DNA of 64,000 nucleotides, taken from Rhodoligotrophos sp. CJ14 (GTDB taxonomy: Bacteria > Pseudomonadota > Alphaproteobacteria > Rhizobiales > Im1). Positions 48,060 through 57,085 of the stretch are shown in pieces; positions within the stretch are counted from its first letter, which is position 1; every line of letters starts with the position of its first letter. The DNA lies in contig NZ_CP133319.1 of assembly GCF_038811545.1 (NCBI RefSeq), positions 2,881,516 through 2,945,515 on the forward strand, read 5' to 3'. A program made the position numbers and the translations under genes. A model generated the notes under the pieces. The model was not told where the DNA came from. It saw only the letters and a program-made list of their open reading frames with translations, and did not search any database.

Positions 48060-49832
48060 ATGACAGTGACGGCAATGAGCGGAAATTACGATCCTGCGGC
48101 GAGCCGTTTTCTCAACGCGCTCATGCGGGAATGGGGCGGATGGAGAATTATCGGGGCGGCTGAAACGCCCTGTATGTCCTCAGCAGCCGGGAGTGTTCTG
48201 CGCCTTACCTTACCGGCCTCTTGTGCGGTCGTGCTTGTTCCGATCGCTCACCTCTCCAAGGCCTGCTATCACGCTTTTGCCTTTCCGATGCGGATCATCA
48301 GGGACGGCGCCGCGCCCGAGCCGATCGCCTTTGTCGATCTCGTGACGCTTCTGCTGCGCGAGCCGGATATCGGTGGCCGTGTATCCGACCGCGCGCGGCA
48401 TATCTTTCTCCGCCGCGTCATCGACAGCGCACTGGCCATTGCAGAAATCGGCCAAGTGCGCGGGCTCGATCGGCCATTTATGGCCTCTGATCCCTCCTTC
48501 ATCGATGCGGAACAGGCATTGCGTTTCGGCCATGCGGCCCACCCCTCTCCGCGCAGCCGCGACGAGTTCACCCACGAGGACTCGCTCCGCTTCGGCCCCG
48601 AATATGGCAATGGCTTTCCGCTCCGCTGGTGGGCGGTGGACCCCGATTTGTTCGCAAGCGGCAGCGTGACGCCGGTGGACGCGGCGAAAGCCATGCGCGT
48701 GCTTGCGGCTTTAGATCCCGCATTCTCCGCCCGTGCCGAAAAGGCGGCAAACAAGAACCTTCTACCGATCCACCCCTGGCAGGCCGCTCGGCTTATGCAG
48801 GATCCCGCCATCAGCTGGATGATGAGCGATGGCTTGATCACCGATCTCGGCCTCGGCGGTCCTTCGTTTCGGGCGACCAGCTCGCTGCGCGCGGTGCATT
48901 CCTCGGCTGCGCCATGGATGCTGAAATTCTCGCTGAGCCTGCGCCTGACCAATTCGCGCCGTCTGATCGAGGCGCATGAATGCGCGCGCGGGCTTGCCAT
49001 ACACCGTTTGATGACGGGTCCGGTTGGGCAGGCGCTGAAGGCCCGCTGCCCGCGCTTCCACGTGATGGGCGAACCCGCCTGGCTTGCGCTGCGCGAGCGG
49101 GATGGGCCGCTCATCAGAGAGACGATGGTGACGCTGCGTGAGAACCCGTTCATGGGCGAGCACCAGCAACCCGCCGCCGTGCTTGCGGCCCTTTGCGAGC
49201 GCCATCCCGATGAGCGCGGCAGCCATCTCGCCGACCTCATCAACCGGACCGCCAAGGCCGAAGGTGAAAGGCCGACCGAGGTCGCAGAGCGGTGGTTTCA
49301 GCGCTTCCTCGGCATTGCCGTCGAGCCTTTCCTGGTGGCGCAGGGTGCTTTCGGCCTGCTCTTCGGTGCGCATCAGCAGAACCTCGTTCTCGGTCTGCGC
49401 GATGGCTGGCCGGACGCCCTTTATTTCCGTGACTGCCAAGGCACGGGCTATCTCAGCAGCTTTCTGCCGATGCTCCGGGAGCACTTGCCCGAAGCGGGTT
49501 CGGACAAAGATCATGTGTTCGACGCTGAGACGGCTGCCCGGATTGTCGGCTATTACCTCTTCGTCAACGGTGTCTTTGCGGTGGTCGGCGCGCTGGGCGC
49601 CGCTGGACTTGCCGATGAAGACCGGCTCTTCGCGCAGTGCCGCGCTTTCCTTGAGGATCTCGCCTCCAGCGGTTTGGAGAGCCGGACGTGCCTCGACCAC
49701 TTGCTGTCCTCACCCACCATCGGCGCTAAGGGCAATTTCATGCTCTCGCTCGGCAACGTCAACGAGAACACGGACGTGACGGACCCGCTCGCAGCTTACG
49801 TCCAGCTCGCAAATCCTCTTGCGCAAAGGTGA
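48060..49832 (+). CDS. iucA: IucA/IucC family siderophore synthetase (first, IucA position)
   Basis: 590 residues. NIS synthetase: HEDSLRFGPEYGNGFPLRWW (in part) near the middle, then HPWQAARL, an ATP-site region with RATSSLRAVHSSAAPWMLKFSLSLRLTNSRR (in parts), and a C-terminal FerIII-like region with GAHQQNLVLGL. In aerobactin synthesis IucA joins one N6-acetyl-N6-hydroxylysine to citrate using ATP. Naming here follows gene order (iucABCD); the sequence alone does not separate IucA from RhbC-like enzymes. Starts at ATG 48060 with an AGGAAT site. Confidence 0.85.
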   Translation: MTVTAMSGNYDPAASRFLNALMREWGGWRIIGAAETPCMSSAAGSVLRLTLPASCAVVLVPIAHLSKACYHAFAFPMRIIRDGAAPEPIAFVDLVTLLLREPDIGGRVSDRARHIFLRRVIDSALAIAEIGQVRGLDRPFMASDPSFIDAEQALRFGHAAHPSPRSRDEFTHEDSLRFGPEYGNGFPLRWWAVDPDLFASGSVTPVDAAKAMRVLAALDPAFSARAEKAANKNLLPIHPWQAARLMQDPAISWMMSDGLITDLGLGGPSFRATSSLRAVHSSAAPWMLKFSLSLRLTNSRRLIEAHECARGLAIHRLMTGPVGQALKARCPRFHVMGEPAWLALRERDGPLIRETMVTLRENPFMGEHQQPAAVLAALCERHPDERGSHLADLINRTAKAEGERPTEVAERWFQRFLGIAVEPFLVAQGAFGLLFGAHQQNLVLGLRDGWPDALYFRDCQGTGYLSSFLPMLREHLPEAGSDKDHVFDAETAARIVGYYLFVNGVFAVVGALGAAGLADEDRLFAQCRAFLEDLASSGLESRTCLDHLLSSPTIGAKGNFMLSLGNVNENTDVTDPLAAYVQLANPLAQR

Positions 49833-49836
49833 TCTC

Positions 49837-50928
49837 ATGACCGTGCAGCCTGGAACCAAAGACTTTTCCTCCGCCGAAGCTCGGCAACGGCTGGATACCG
49901 TCACCTGGCATTTCCCAAGCTCCGGTAACGGGCGAATGGCGGTGCGCCTGGACAAGGACGGTACACTTACCCTTTCTGGACGCGCGGGGGAGATAGCGGC
50001 GGCCGCGCGTCTTACGCATAATAACCCTGATCTTGCCGAGCTGAGCGCTGTGCAGCTTGAGCCCTCACGGCCAGATGCCGCACACCTGCTGGCAGCGCTA
50101 ATTGATGCCGTGTTCCTTCGCCTGCCCGGCATCACGCGTGTCCATCTGCCCTCAGCCGAGCACCTTGCTGCGACGGCCGCGCTCGCCACCGAAACGATCA
50201 TCGATCCTGTCTCGGGCGAGAAACGGGCGGTCGTCTACCGGATAGTCTTCCGGCAGTTGCCACTGCTCTGGCGCCGGCAGCAGGCGCATGTGGCCTATCC
50301 CCTGCTGCGCTCCTCAATCGGACCTGAGGACAGGCTCCCGCCCCTGCGTCCCCCGCGGCCGTCCGGCATCATGTATGAGCGCTGGCTGCCGGAGCTTGAT
50401 CTCGTTGTATCACTGCGGCCGATCGATCGCCGTTCCGATCTCGGCCTCTTCCACCATTGGATGAACCAGGGGCGCGTCGCCTTTTATTGGGAACTTGCCA
50501 AGAGCGCGCAGGAGCTCGATGCCTATCTCGCCGAGCAGGAAGCTGATCCGCATATTTTCGGCGTGATCGCCAGTTTCGACGGGGAGCCCGCCGGCTATTT
50601 CGAATTCTACTGGGCGAAAGAAGACCGCTTGGGTCCCTATTACGAGCCGGAGGATTTCGACCGCGGCTGGCACGGCCTCGTCGGCAATGCTCGCCATCTT
50701 GGCTGGCCGAAAACCCATGCGTTGTTCCGCTCCGTCACCCACTACCTCTTCCTGGACGAGCCGCGTACCCGCCGCATCATGGGCGAGCCGCGTGCCTCTC
50801 ATAAGAAGATGCTGAGCTATGCGGCGCAAACGGCCTACGAGAAAATCAAGGAGTTCGACTTCCCCCATAAACGCGCGGCTCTCGTATGCTGCCAGCGTGA
50901 GCGCTTCTTCCGGGAGGTGCCGCTGTGA
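49837..50928 (+). CDS. iucB: siderophore N-acetyltransferase, IucB/RhbD-like
   Basis: 363 residues from ATG 49837, with an AAGGTG ribosome site; it lies 4 bases after the preceding stop. The C-terminal half is a GNAT domain of the AlcB/IucB type: FHHWMNQGRVAFYWELA, PHIFGVIASFDGEPAGYFEFYW, then RGWHGLVGN and KTHALFRSVTHYLFLDEPRT with ASHKKMLSYAAQTAYEKIKEF. It acetylates the hydroxylated amine made by the IucD-like enzyme. The N-terminal 170 residues are a second, degenerate domain, as in larger homologues. E. coli IucB is shorter. Confidence 0.87.
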   Translation: MTVQPGTKDFSSAEARQRLDTVTWHFPSSGNGRMAVRLDKDGTLTLSGRAGEIAAAARLTHNNPDLAELSAVQLEPSRPDAAHLLAALIDAVFLRLPGITRVHLPSAEHLAATAALATETIIDPVSGEKRAVVYRIVFRQLPLLWRRQQAHVAYPLLRSSIGPEDRLPPLRPPRPSGIMYERWLPELDLVVSLRPIDRRSDLGLFHHWMNQGRVAFYWELAKSAQELDAYLAEQEADPHIFGVIASFDGEPAGYFEFYWAKEDRLGPYYEPEDFDRGWHGLVGNARHLGWPKTHALFRSVTHYLFLDEPRTRRIMGEPRASHKKMLSYAAQTAYEKIKEFDFPHKRAALVCCQRERFFREVPL

Positions 50929-52769
50929 TGCGCGGACCCCTGCCCGAGGGTAGGCCGGTCGATGTCGCGACCTGGGGGAGGATGAACCGGGCCGCGGCGG
51001 CCAAAGCACTTTCAGAGCTCGCCTATGAGGAGGCATTCGTTCCGCTGGCGCTCGATGAAGCGGAAACACGATGGGCGCTGCAGCTTTCTGCCGGGATCGA
51101 GTACCGTTTCGAGGCGGTGCGCCGCATCTGGGGCCAACTCACTATCCGGCAGGAAAGTCTGGTGCGCTGGGAGGGCAAGGAGGAGCGGCCCGTCGATGAC
51201 GCCATAGCCTTCCTCGCGGATGCGCGAGAGGCGCTTGGCATCTCGCCCGCCACATTCTGCACCTATGCCAAGGAGCTCTACAACACGCTGATGGCAGATG
51301 CGCGCGTCTTTGCTGCGCGTGCGCCGTTTACGGCAGATGATCTCGCAGGGCTGTCCGACACCTGCCTGCAGCAGCTCCTGGATGGCCATCCCAAGGCGCC
51401 CGCCAATAAAGGGCGTCTCGGTTGGGGCCTTGAAGATTTCGCAGCCTATGCGCCGGAATTTGGCCGCAGCATTCAGCTCTTCTGGCTCGCAGCCGCACGC
51501 AACGCCTGCGAGCTTTCCCTTGCCGGGGGAATGAGCGAAGAGAGGCTGCTGAGCGCAGCGCTCGACGAGGCCGAGCGGACGCGGCTCGCTGAGGCCTGCC
51601 TGGCCGCTGGCGTTTCCGCTAAGTCCCACCTTCTTCTGCCGGCCCATCCCTGGCAGTGGCAGGCGATGCTCGCTGCGCAGTTTGCGGGCGAAGTGGCAGC
51701 GGGCCGGCTTGTGCCGCTCGGCACGTTCGGTGATCCCTTCCTTCCTCAGCAATCCTTGCGCACGCTTGCGAATGCGCGACGCCCCGAGGCGTTCCACATC
51801 AAACTCCCGCTCACGATTCTGAACACATCCGCTTGGCGAGGCGTACCCGGCAAATATATGGCGATCGGCCCTGGCTTTTCCCGCTGGCTCGTGGGTCTCA
51901 CGAAGCGCGACTCGGTCTTGCGCGGGGTGAAGGTGCTGGAAGAGGTTGCCGGCGCGTTCTATCCGCATCCGCATTACGGGCGTGTGCCCGATGCACCCTA
52001 CCAGTTCTGCGAAATGCTGGGCGCGATCTGGCGGGAGAGCCCCGAGGCGGGTTTGCCCGCTGGCCAGCGCCCCATGATGATGGGAGCGCTCGCGCAGCGC
52101 GACGCAGGCGGCAGGTCCATCGCCAGCGCGCTTATCGCCCGATCCGGCCTTGGGGCTCGCGCTTGGCTTGATCGGCTGTTTTCCGCTGTTATCGTGCCGC
52201 TCTATCATTTCATGTGCCGCTATGGCGTTGGCTTCATCGCCCATGGACAGAATGTGACCGTGATCCTCGACGGTGCTGTGCCGGTCGGGGTCGCGGTCAA
52301 GGATTTCCAGGGGGATGTCGATCTGGTCGATGAGGATTTTCCTGAGCTGGACTCGTTGTCAGGAGCGGTCAAGCAAACACTGAAGCGCCGTCCGGCCGCT
52401 CATCTGCTCCAGCACTTGCAGACCGGCCATTTCGCCAGCGTGCTGCGATTCCTCTCCGAAGCGCTTGCTGCTCATGACGGCCTGGACGAGACCCTGTTCT
52501 ATGCGACGCTTGCCGCATCTCTCCGGCGCTATCAAGCCGAGCATCCGGAGCTTGATCAGCGCTTCGCCCTGTTTGACCTCTTCCAGCCGAAGGTGCCGCG
52601 CATTGCCATCAACCGGGTGCGCTTCGCCATCGGCTATGGCGATGCCAATGACCGCCCGGTGCCCGCATTGGGCACGGCGCTCGACAACCCTCTCCACCTT
52701 GCCGAAACGGCGCTCCTCTCCACCCCATCCGAGCGCCGCTCCGCCGTCTTAGGAGCCTCGCCACGATGA
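50928..52769 (+). CDS. iucC: IucA/IucC family siderophore synthetase (second, IucC position)
   Basis: 613 residues from ATG 50928, which overlaps the iucB stop (TGATG); a GTG at 50925 is possible. NIS synthetase features: GHPKAPANKGRLGW (substrate/ATP region), LLPAHPWQWQAML, SLRTLANARRPEAFHIKLPLTI (in parts), then HGQNVTVILDGAVPVGVAVKDFQGD. By order it would add the second acyl-hydroxylamine to the citrate monoamide. It overlaps the monooxygenase gene start by 4 bases, so the four-gene unit is translationally chained. Confidence 0.88.
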   Translation: MRGPLPEGRPVDVATWGRMNRAAAAKALSELAYEEAFVPLALDEAETRWALQLSAGIEYRFEAVRRIWGQLTIRQESLVRWEGKEERPVDDAIAFLADAREALGISPATFCTYAKELYNTLMADARVFAARAPFTADDLAGLSDTCLQQLLDGHPKAPANKGRLGWGLEDFAAYAPEFGRSIQLFWLAAARNACELSLAGGMSEERLLSAALDEAERTRLAEACLAAGVSAKSHLLLPAHPWQWQAMLAAQFAGEVAAGRLVPLGTFGDPFLPQQSLRTLANARRPEAFHIKLPLTILNTSAWRGVPGKYMAIGPGFSRWLVGLTKRDSVLRGVKVLEEVAGAFYPHPHYGRVPDAPYQFCEMLGAIWRESPEAGLPAGQRPMMMGALAQRDAGGRSIASALIARSGLGARAWLDRLFSAVIVPLYHFMCRYGVGFIAHGQNVTVILDGAVPVGVAVKDFQGDVDLVDEDFPELDSLSGAVKQTLKRRPAAHLLQHLQTGHFASVLRFLSEALAAHDGLDETLFYATLAASLRRYQAEHPELDQRFALFDLFQPKVPRIAINRVRFAIGYGDANDRPVPALGTALDNPLHLAETALLSTPSERRSAVLGASPR

Positions 52770-54073
52770 CGACAACTCTCGATCTTGCCGGAATTGGCAT
52801 CGGCCCGTTCAATCTCAGCCTGGCCGCTCAGCTTGATTCGATCGATGGGCTCCATGTGCGCTTCTTCGAGCGCAATGCCCGTTTCGACTGGCATCCCGGG
52901 ATGATGTTGCCGGGTGTGGAACTGCAGACCTCCTTCCTGAAGGATCTCGTCACCGCGACCAACCCGACAAGCCCATGGTCGTTCATCGCCTATCTCGTGG
53001 CGCATAGGCGGTTCTATGAATTCCTCAATGCCGATTTCGAAGCGGTGCCGCGCCAGGAATTCGCGCGCTATCTGGCCTGGGTCGCAGAACGGCTCTCGAC
53101 ACTTCGCTTCAACTGCGCGGTGCGGGAGGTCGGCTTCAATGGCGAGCTCTTCACACTCGCCTTCGGTCATGAAACGAGGACTGCGCGAAACTTGTCGATC
53201 GGCGTTGGACTTGTCCCTCAGATCCCTGACTGGGCGCGGCTGATCCTCGGCAGCAAAGGCTTCCATTCATCAGAGGCCGCTCATCGGCTCGGGGATATGG
53301 AAGGCCGACGCATCGCGGTGATTGGCGGCGGGCAGAGCGGGGCGGAAATCATGCTTCACCTGCTCTCGGCCCCTCGAGCCGGCGCGGAGATCACCTGGCT
53401 CAGCCGGCGGCCGAACTTCCAACCCCTCGATGATTCACCCTTCGTGAACGAGTTCTTTACGCCGCATTATGTCGAGCGCTTTCACAGGCTGGCCGAGCAG
53501 CGGCGGGCTGCCACCGTCATGCGCCAGAAGCTGGCAGGTGATGGGATTTCCCTCTCAACGCTCCGTGCGATCTATCGCCGGATCTATGAACTCAAGCATT
53601 TCTCGGCGGGGCCGGAGATCGGGCTGCTGCCCCATCGCGAGGTTTTGGAACTCACCCAAGATCGCGACGAAGTGCGTCTCGTCATGCGCAACGGCTTTGA
53701 TGGCGGCATCGAGATGCTCTCGGCCGATATGATCGTGCTCGCGACCGGCTATCGCTACGAAATCCCGGAATGCCTGGCGCCTTTGAGAGAGAAGCTGGCA
53801 CTTGATGATAACGGTCACGTTCGACTGGCCTCCGACTTCTCGGCAAAGTGGGACGGGCCAGCAAACCGCCACATCTTCGTCCTCAATGGCGGCCGCTTCA
53901 GTCATGGGATCGCCGAGCCGCAGCTCAGCCTCATGGCCTGGCGAAGCGCCGTGATCGCCAACGCATTGGTCGGCCGGCCGCATTTCGATACTGAGCCGGC
54001 AAGCCAATTGGTGCAGTGGACGGGCGATGATGGTCGCTCGCGACTAAGAAACGCCGCAGGACTGCGCGCCTAG
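52766..54073 (+). CDS. iucD: L-lysine N6-monooxygenase-like siderophore hydroxylase (IucD/RhbE)
   Basis: 435 residues. The FAD site is LAGIGIGPFNLSLAAQL at the N terminus, the NADPH site is IAVIGGGQSGAEIMLHLL, and a late ATGYRYEIPECL motif is characteristic of N-hydroxylating monooxygenases. In aerobactin synthesis it hydroxylates lysine; in schizokinen/rhizobactin 1021 synthesis RhbE hydroxylates 1,3-diaminopropane. No rhbA/rhbB genes for making diaminopropane are present in this locus, which favours lysine. It is the last gene of the operon and converges on phnF. Confidence 0.88.
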   Translation: MTTTLDLAGIGIGPFNLSLAAQLDSIDGLHVRFFERNARFDWHPGMMLPGVELQTSFLKDLVTATNPTSPWSFIAYLVAHRRFYEFLNADFEAVPRQEFARYLAWVAERLSTLRFNCAVREVGFNGELFTLAFGHETRTARNLSIGVGLVPQIPDWARLILGSKGFHSSEAAHRLGDMEGRRIAVIGGGQSGAEIMLHLLSAPRAGAEITWLSRRPNFQPLDDSPFVNEFFTPHYVERFHRLAEQRRAATVMRQKLAGDGISLSTLRAIYRRIYELKHFSAGPEIGLLPHREVLELTQDRDEVRLVMRNGFDGGIEMLSADMIVLATGYRYEIPECLAPLREKLALDDNGHVRLASDFSAKWDGPANRHIFVLNGGRFSHGIAEPQLSLMAWRSAVIANALVGRPHFDTEPASQLVQWTGDDGRSRLRNAAGLRA

Positions 54074-54081
54074 CCACCAGC

Positions 54082-54849
54082 TCAGACCAGGAGTTCGACC
54101 CGATCGGCGGGAAAGCGTGTCAGGGAAAATTGGATCGGTGCGCCGGCAGGATCGACGTTGACCGCACGGGTCAGGATGACGATGGCGCCGGGCGAGAGGC
54201 GCAGATCGCGCGTATCGACCTCGTCGGCATGACGTGCCTCGATGCTCGTCGAGGCTCGCAGATAATCATTGACGCCGAATTCCCGTAAGGCCGCCGTGAC
54301 CGAATTGTTGCGCGCGAAGACCGCAGCGATATCTGGAAAACGGGTTTCGCTGAACCAGGACGTCGCCCGAGAGACGGGAACGCCATCCGCGGTTCCGAGC
54401 GTCTCGATCCGCACAACCGGATCCCCTGGCCTGAGGCCCAGTGCAGAGGCGAGATCCGTCATGGCCTCTTCACGAGCGTGCTCTAAAAGCTGAATCTGCC
54501 GATCACGTGCTTGCTGTTCGAGCCCGGTTGAAAAGCGCGTCCGCTCGCGGATCGGATAGACCAATTTCTGCCGCCGCCGCGCAAAAGTGCCGCGCCCCTG
54601 GATCGAATGCACCACGCCCTCGTGCGAAAGGGCGGCGATCGCCGCCCTTACCGTGTGGCGATTGACCCCGAAACGGGCGGCCAAATCACTCTCGGGAGGC
54701 AAGCGCCCCTCGTGATCGCACATGGTGCCTCGGGCAAGGCCGGTGCGGATCTCATCTGCAATCTGTCGCCACAGGGCAACGCCGACGCCGCGCTGTACCG
54801 CAGCCTTCTTTACACTCGACCCGGCCATTGTCACCCGTCTGTCATTCAA
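54082..54849 (-). CDS. phnF: phosphonate-operon GntR/HutC regulator PhnF
   Basis: 255 residues from TTG 54849; ATG 54828 is an alternative and neither has a strong ribosome site. The winged helix-turn-helix is at about 22-95 (LPPESDLAARFGVNRHTVRAAIAALSHEGVVHSIQGRGTF in parts), and the UbiC/UTRA effector domain follows. It diverges from phnG. The 20-base inverted repeat at 54879-54898 lies between the two start codons and is the likely binding site. It probably represses the C-P lyase genes until phosphonate or a related signal appears. Confidence 0.93.
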   Translation of the reverse strand: MNDRRVTMAGSSVKKAAVQRGVGVALWRQIADEIRTGLARGTMCDHEGRLPPESDLAARFGVNRHTVRAAIAALSHEGVVHSIQGRGTFARRRQKLVYPIRERTRFSTGLEQQARDRQIQLLEHAREEAMTDLASALGLRPGDPVVRIETLGTADGVPVSRATSWFSETRFPDIAAVFARNNSVTAALREFGVNDYLRASTSIEARHADEVDTRDLRLSPGAIVILTRAVNVDPAGAPIQFSLTRFPADRVELLV

Positions 54850-54878
54850 CCCGGTTAGGAGTAGGGTAATTCGTTAGG

Positions 54879-54898
54879 TTGTCTAGATCAATAGACAA
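54879..54898. promoter_or_regulatory. inverted repeat in phnF-phnG gap, likely PhnF operator
   Basis: TTGTCTA (54879-54885) and TAGACAA (54892-54898) form a perfect 7-bp inverted repeat around GATCAA. HutC-type GntR regulators bind such two-fold sites, often with a GTCTA/TAGAC core. It ends 12 bases before the phnG ATG, so a bound repressor would block transcription start or early elongation. Confidence 0.65.
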
Positions 54899-54910
54899 AT
54901 CGGAGAGGTG

Positions 54911-55366
54911 ATGAGCACCGAAGCCATAATCGCAGCGCGAAGGAACCGGATGGCGGTGCTAGCGCGCTGCAAGAGCAGCCGATTGCAGGAGCTTTGGGAC
55001 GGGCTCGGCTTTGAGCCGGCATACAGGGTGCTGCGTGGTCCGGAATCGGGTCTCGTGATGTTGCGCGGCCGGATCGGCGGTACGGGTGACGCCTTCAATA
55101 TCGGCGAGGCGACTGTCACCCGCGCGAGCGTGAAGCTGGATGATGGCAACGTGGGTCATGCCATGGCGCTCGGCCGCGATATGGCGAAGGCACGTCTCTC
55201 AGCGCTCATCGACGCCCTGTGCCAGAACCCAGAGACCGCCGCCTTCATCGATGCCCAGGTGATCGCGCCAATCAAGCGCGAGCTCGATGACGCAGACGAA
55301 CGGCGCCGGCAGGAGACGGCTGCGACGCGCGTTGATTTCTTCACCATGGTTCGGGGAGAGGATTGA
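54911..55366 (+). CDS. phnG: C-P lyase core subunit PhnG
   Basis: 151 residues from ATG 54911 (GTG 54908 is possible), with GGAG upstream. It matches PhnG: an early RMAVLARCKSS helix, PESGLVMLRGRIGGTGDAFNIGEATVTRASV (in parts), and GHAMALGRDMAKARLSAL. PhnG is a structural subunit of the PhnGHIJ core complex that attaches phosphonate to the ribose of ATP. Its stop overlaps the phnH start. Confidence 0.95.
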   Translation: MSTEAIIAARRNRMAVLARCKSSRLQELWDGLGFEPAYRVLRGPESGLVMLRGRIGGTGDAFNIGEATVTRASVKLDDGNVGHAMALGRDMAKARLSALIDALCQNPETAAFIDAQVIAPIKRELDDADERRRQETAATRVDFFTMVRGED

Positions 55367-55977
55367 TGCTGGCTGAGGCGAATACGCTCGAAGGCGGCTT
55401 TGCTCAGCCGGTTTTCGACGCGCAGGCAACCTTCCGTACACTCATGAATGCCATGGCGCGACCAGCAACGGTCACGCCAGTGGCAGCGCGGGCAGTGCCG
55501 CCGCCGCCGATGCAGGCTCTGGCCGGGGCGATTGCCTGTACGCTGATCGACAGCGATACGCCCGTCTGGCTCGATCCAATGCTGGCAGGCAGCAAGGCCT
55601 TGCAGGCCTGGCTCAACTTTCAATCCGGCGCGCGCCTGGTGAGCACATCCGCCAATGCGGCTTTCGCCATCATTGCTGATCCCAGCAGGATGCCGCCGCT
55701 GGAGGACTTCGCACAGGGCAGCCACGAATATCCTGACCGCTCGGCAACACTTGTGCTGCAGCTCGAGAGCCTTGCAGGCGGTCCTCTCCTCACATTCCGC
55801 GGCCCGGGCATCCCCGGGGAGGCATCGATTGCACCTTTAGGCCTGCCGGCCGACTTTGCCTCGCAATGGAGCAGCAACGCCCGGCGCTTCCCCCGCGGCA
55901 TCGATCTGATCCTGTGCGCGGGCGAGGCGATCGCCTGCCTGCCGCGCTCGGCGCGACTCGTTCGAGTGGAGGACTAG
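55366..55977 (+). CDS. phnH: C-P lyase core subunit PhnH
   Basis: 203 residues from ATG 55366, which shares one base with the phnG stop. It has the PhnH blocks FDAQATFRTLMNAMARPATV near the N terminus, then TLIDSDTPVWLDP and LTFRGPGIPGEASIAPLGLP. PhnH is a dimeric core-complex subunit needed for phosphonate activation. It is followed by phnI after 4 bases. Confidence 0.95.
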   Translation: MLAEANTLEGGFAQPVFDAQATFRTLMNAMARPATVTPVAARAVPPPPMQALAGAIACTLIDSDTPVWLDPMLAGSKALQAWLNFQSGARLVSTSANAAFAIIADPSRMPPLEDFAQGSHEYPDRSATLVLQLESLAGGPLLTFRGPGIPGEASIAPLGLPADFASQWSSNARRFPRGIDLILCAGEAIACLPRSARLVRVED

Positions 55978-55981
55978 CCTC

Positions 55982-57085
55982 ATGTATGTTGCAGTCAAAG
56001 GCGGCGAAGTCGCGATCGAGAACGCGCATCGTCTGCTGGCCGACCGCCGCCGCGGCGACCGTTCCGTGCCGGCAATGACACTAGACCAGATCGCAGAGCA
56101 GCTTGCACTCGCCGTTGACCGGGTGATGAGCGAAGGCTCGCTCTATGATCGCCGGCTTGCCGCGCTGGCCATCAAACAGGCCCGCGGTGATCTGATTGAG
56201 GCGATTTTCCTGGTCAGGGCCTATCGCACCACGCTGCCCCGTTTCGGCTATAGCGAACCGGTCAATACCGGCGCCATGCTGGTCGAGCGCCGCATCTCCG
56301 CCTGCTACAAGGACCTGCCCGGCGGCCAGCTGCTGGGCCCGACCTTCGACTATACCCATCGGCTGCTCGACGAAGAGCTCGACGGGGATCCGGAGGTCGA
56401 TGGGGCCGAGCTGCGCGACTGCGAGGCCGAGCCGCCCATGCGCATTGCTGACATCCTCGGTGGCGAAGGTCTGATCGAGGAAGATGCTGACAGCAGGAGC
56501 ACCCCTGGCGATATCAACCAGACGCCTATGGAATTCCCGCTGTCCCGCGCCACGCGCCTGCAAGCTCTGGCCCGGGGCGATGAAGGCTTCCTGCTGGCGC
56601 TCGGCTATTCCACCCAGCGCGGCTACGCCCGCTCGCATCCCTTCGCGGGCGAGATCCGCATCGGCGAGGTGGAGGTCGAGGTCTTCGTGCCGGAACTCGG
56701 CTTTGCCGTGGCGGTCGGCCGCGTGCAGCTGACGGAATGCCAGATGGTCAACCAGTTCAAGGGATCGGCCAAGGCACCCCCGCAATTCACACGAGGCTAT
56801 GGCCTGGTCTTCGGCCAGTCCGAACGCAAGGCAATGGCCATGGCCCTTTGCGATCGCGCCTTACGCGCGGACGAGCTGGGCGAGGATATCGTCGCACCGG
56901 CGCAGGACCAGGAATTCGTGATCTCCCATTGCGACAACGTACAGGCGACCGGCTTCGTCGAGCATCTGAAGCTGCCGCATTATGTGGATTTCCAGGCTGA
57001 GCTCGACCTGGTGCGCACCATGCGCGCGGAACATGAAAGCGCTCGTGCCGAAGGCGCGATGAAAACGCGGGAGGCGGCGGAATGA
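55982..57085 (+). CDS. phnI: C-P lyase core subunit PhnI
   Basis: 367 residues, the usual length. It starts MYVAVKGGEVAIENAHRLL. Other conserved blocks are DQIAEQLALAVDRVMSEGSLYDRRLAALA (in parts), RAYRTTLPRFGYSEP, GYSTQRGYARSHPF and VMVNQFKGSAK-like QMVNQFKGSAKAPPQF. PhnI alone is a purine nucleosidase; within the complex it displaces adenine from ATP to form ribose-1-phosphonate 5-triphosphate. It overlaps the phnJ start by 4 bases. Confidence 0.96.
   Translation: MYVAVKGGEVAIENAHRLLADRRRGDRSVPAMTLDQIAEQLALAVDRVMSEGSLYDRRLAALAIKQARGDLIEAIFLVRAYRTTLPRFGYSEPVNTGAMLVERRISACYKDLPGGQLLGPTFDYTHRLLDEELDGDPEVDGAELRDCEAEPPMRIADILGGEGLIEEDADSRSTPGDINQTPMEFPLSRATRLQALARGDEGFLLALGYSTQRGYARSHPFAGEIRIGEVEVEVFVPELGFAVAVGRVQLTECQMVNQFKGSAKAPPQFTRGYGLVFGQSERKAMAMALCDRALRADELGEDIVAPAQDQEFVISHCDNVQATGFVEHLKLPHYVDFQAELDLVRTMRAEHESARAEGAMKTREAAE

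Noticed and set aside
51012-52244. 410-codon open frame on the minus strand
   Set aside because: Antisense to the iucC-like gene; no domain recognised.
41417-54073. idea that the siderophore locus makes schizokinen/rhizobactin 1021
   Set aside because: The genes for 1,3-diaminopropane supply (rhbA, rhbB) and the lipid-tail step are not present and the gene order is iucABCD. It is kept only as an alternative because those genes could be elsewhere.
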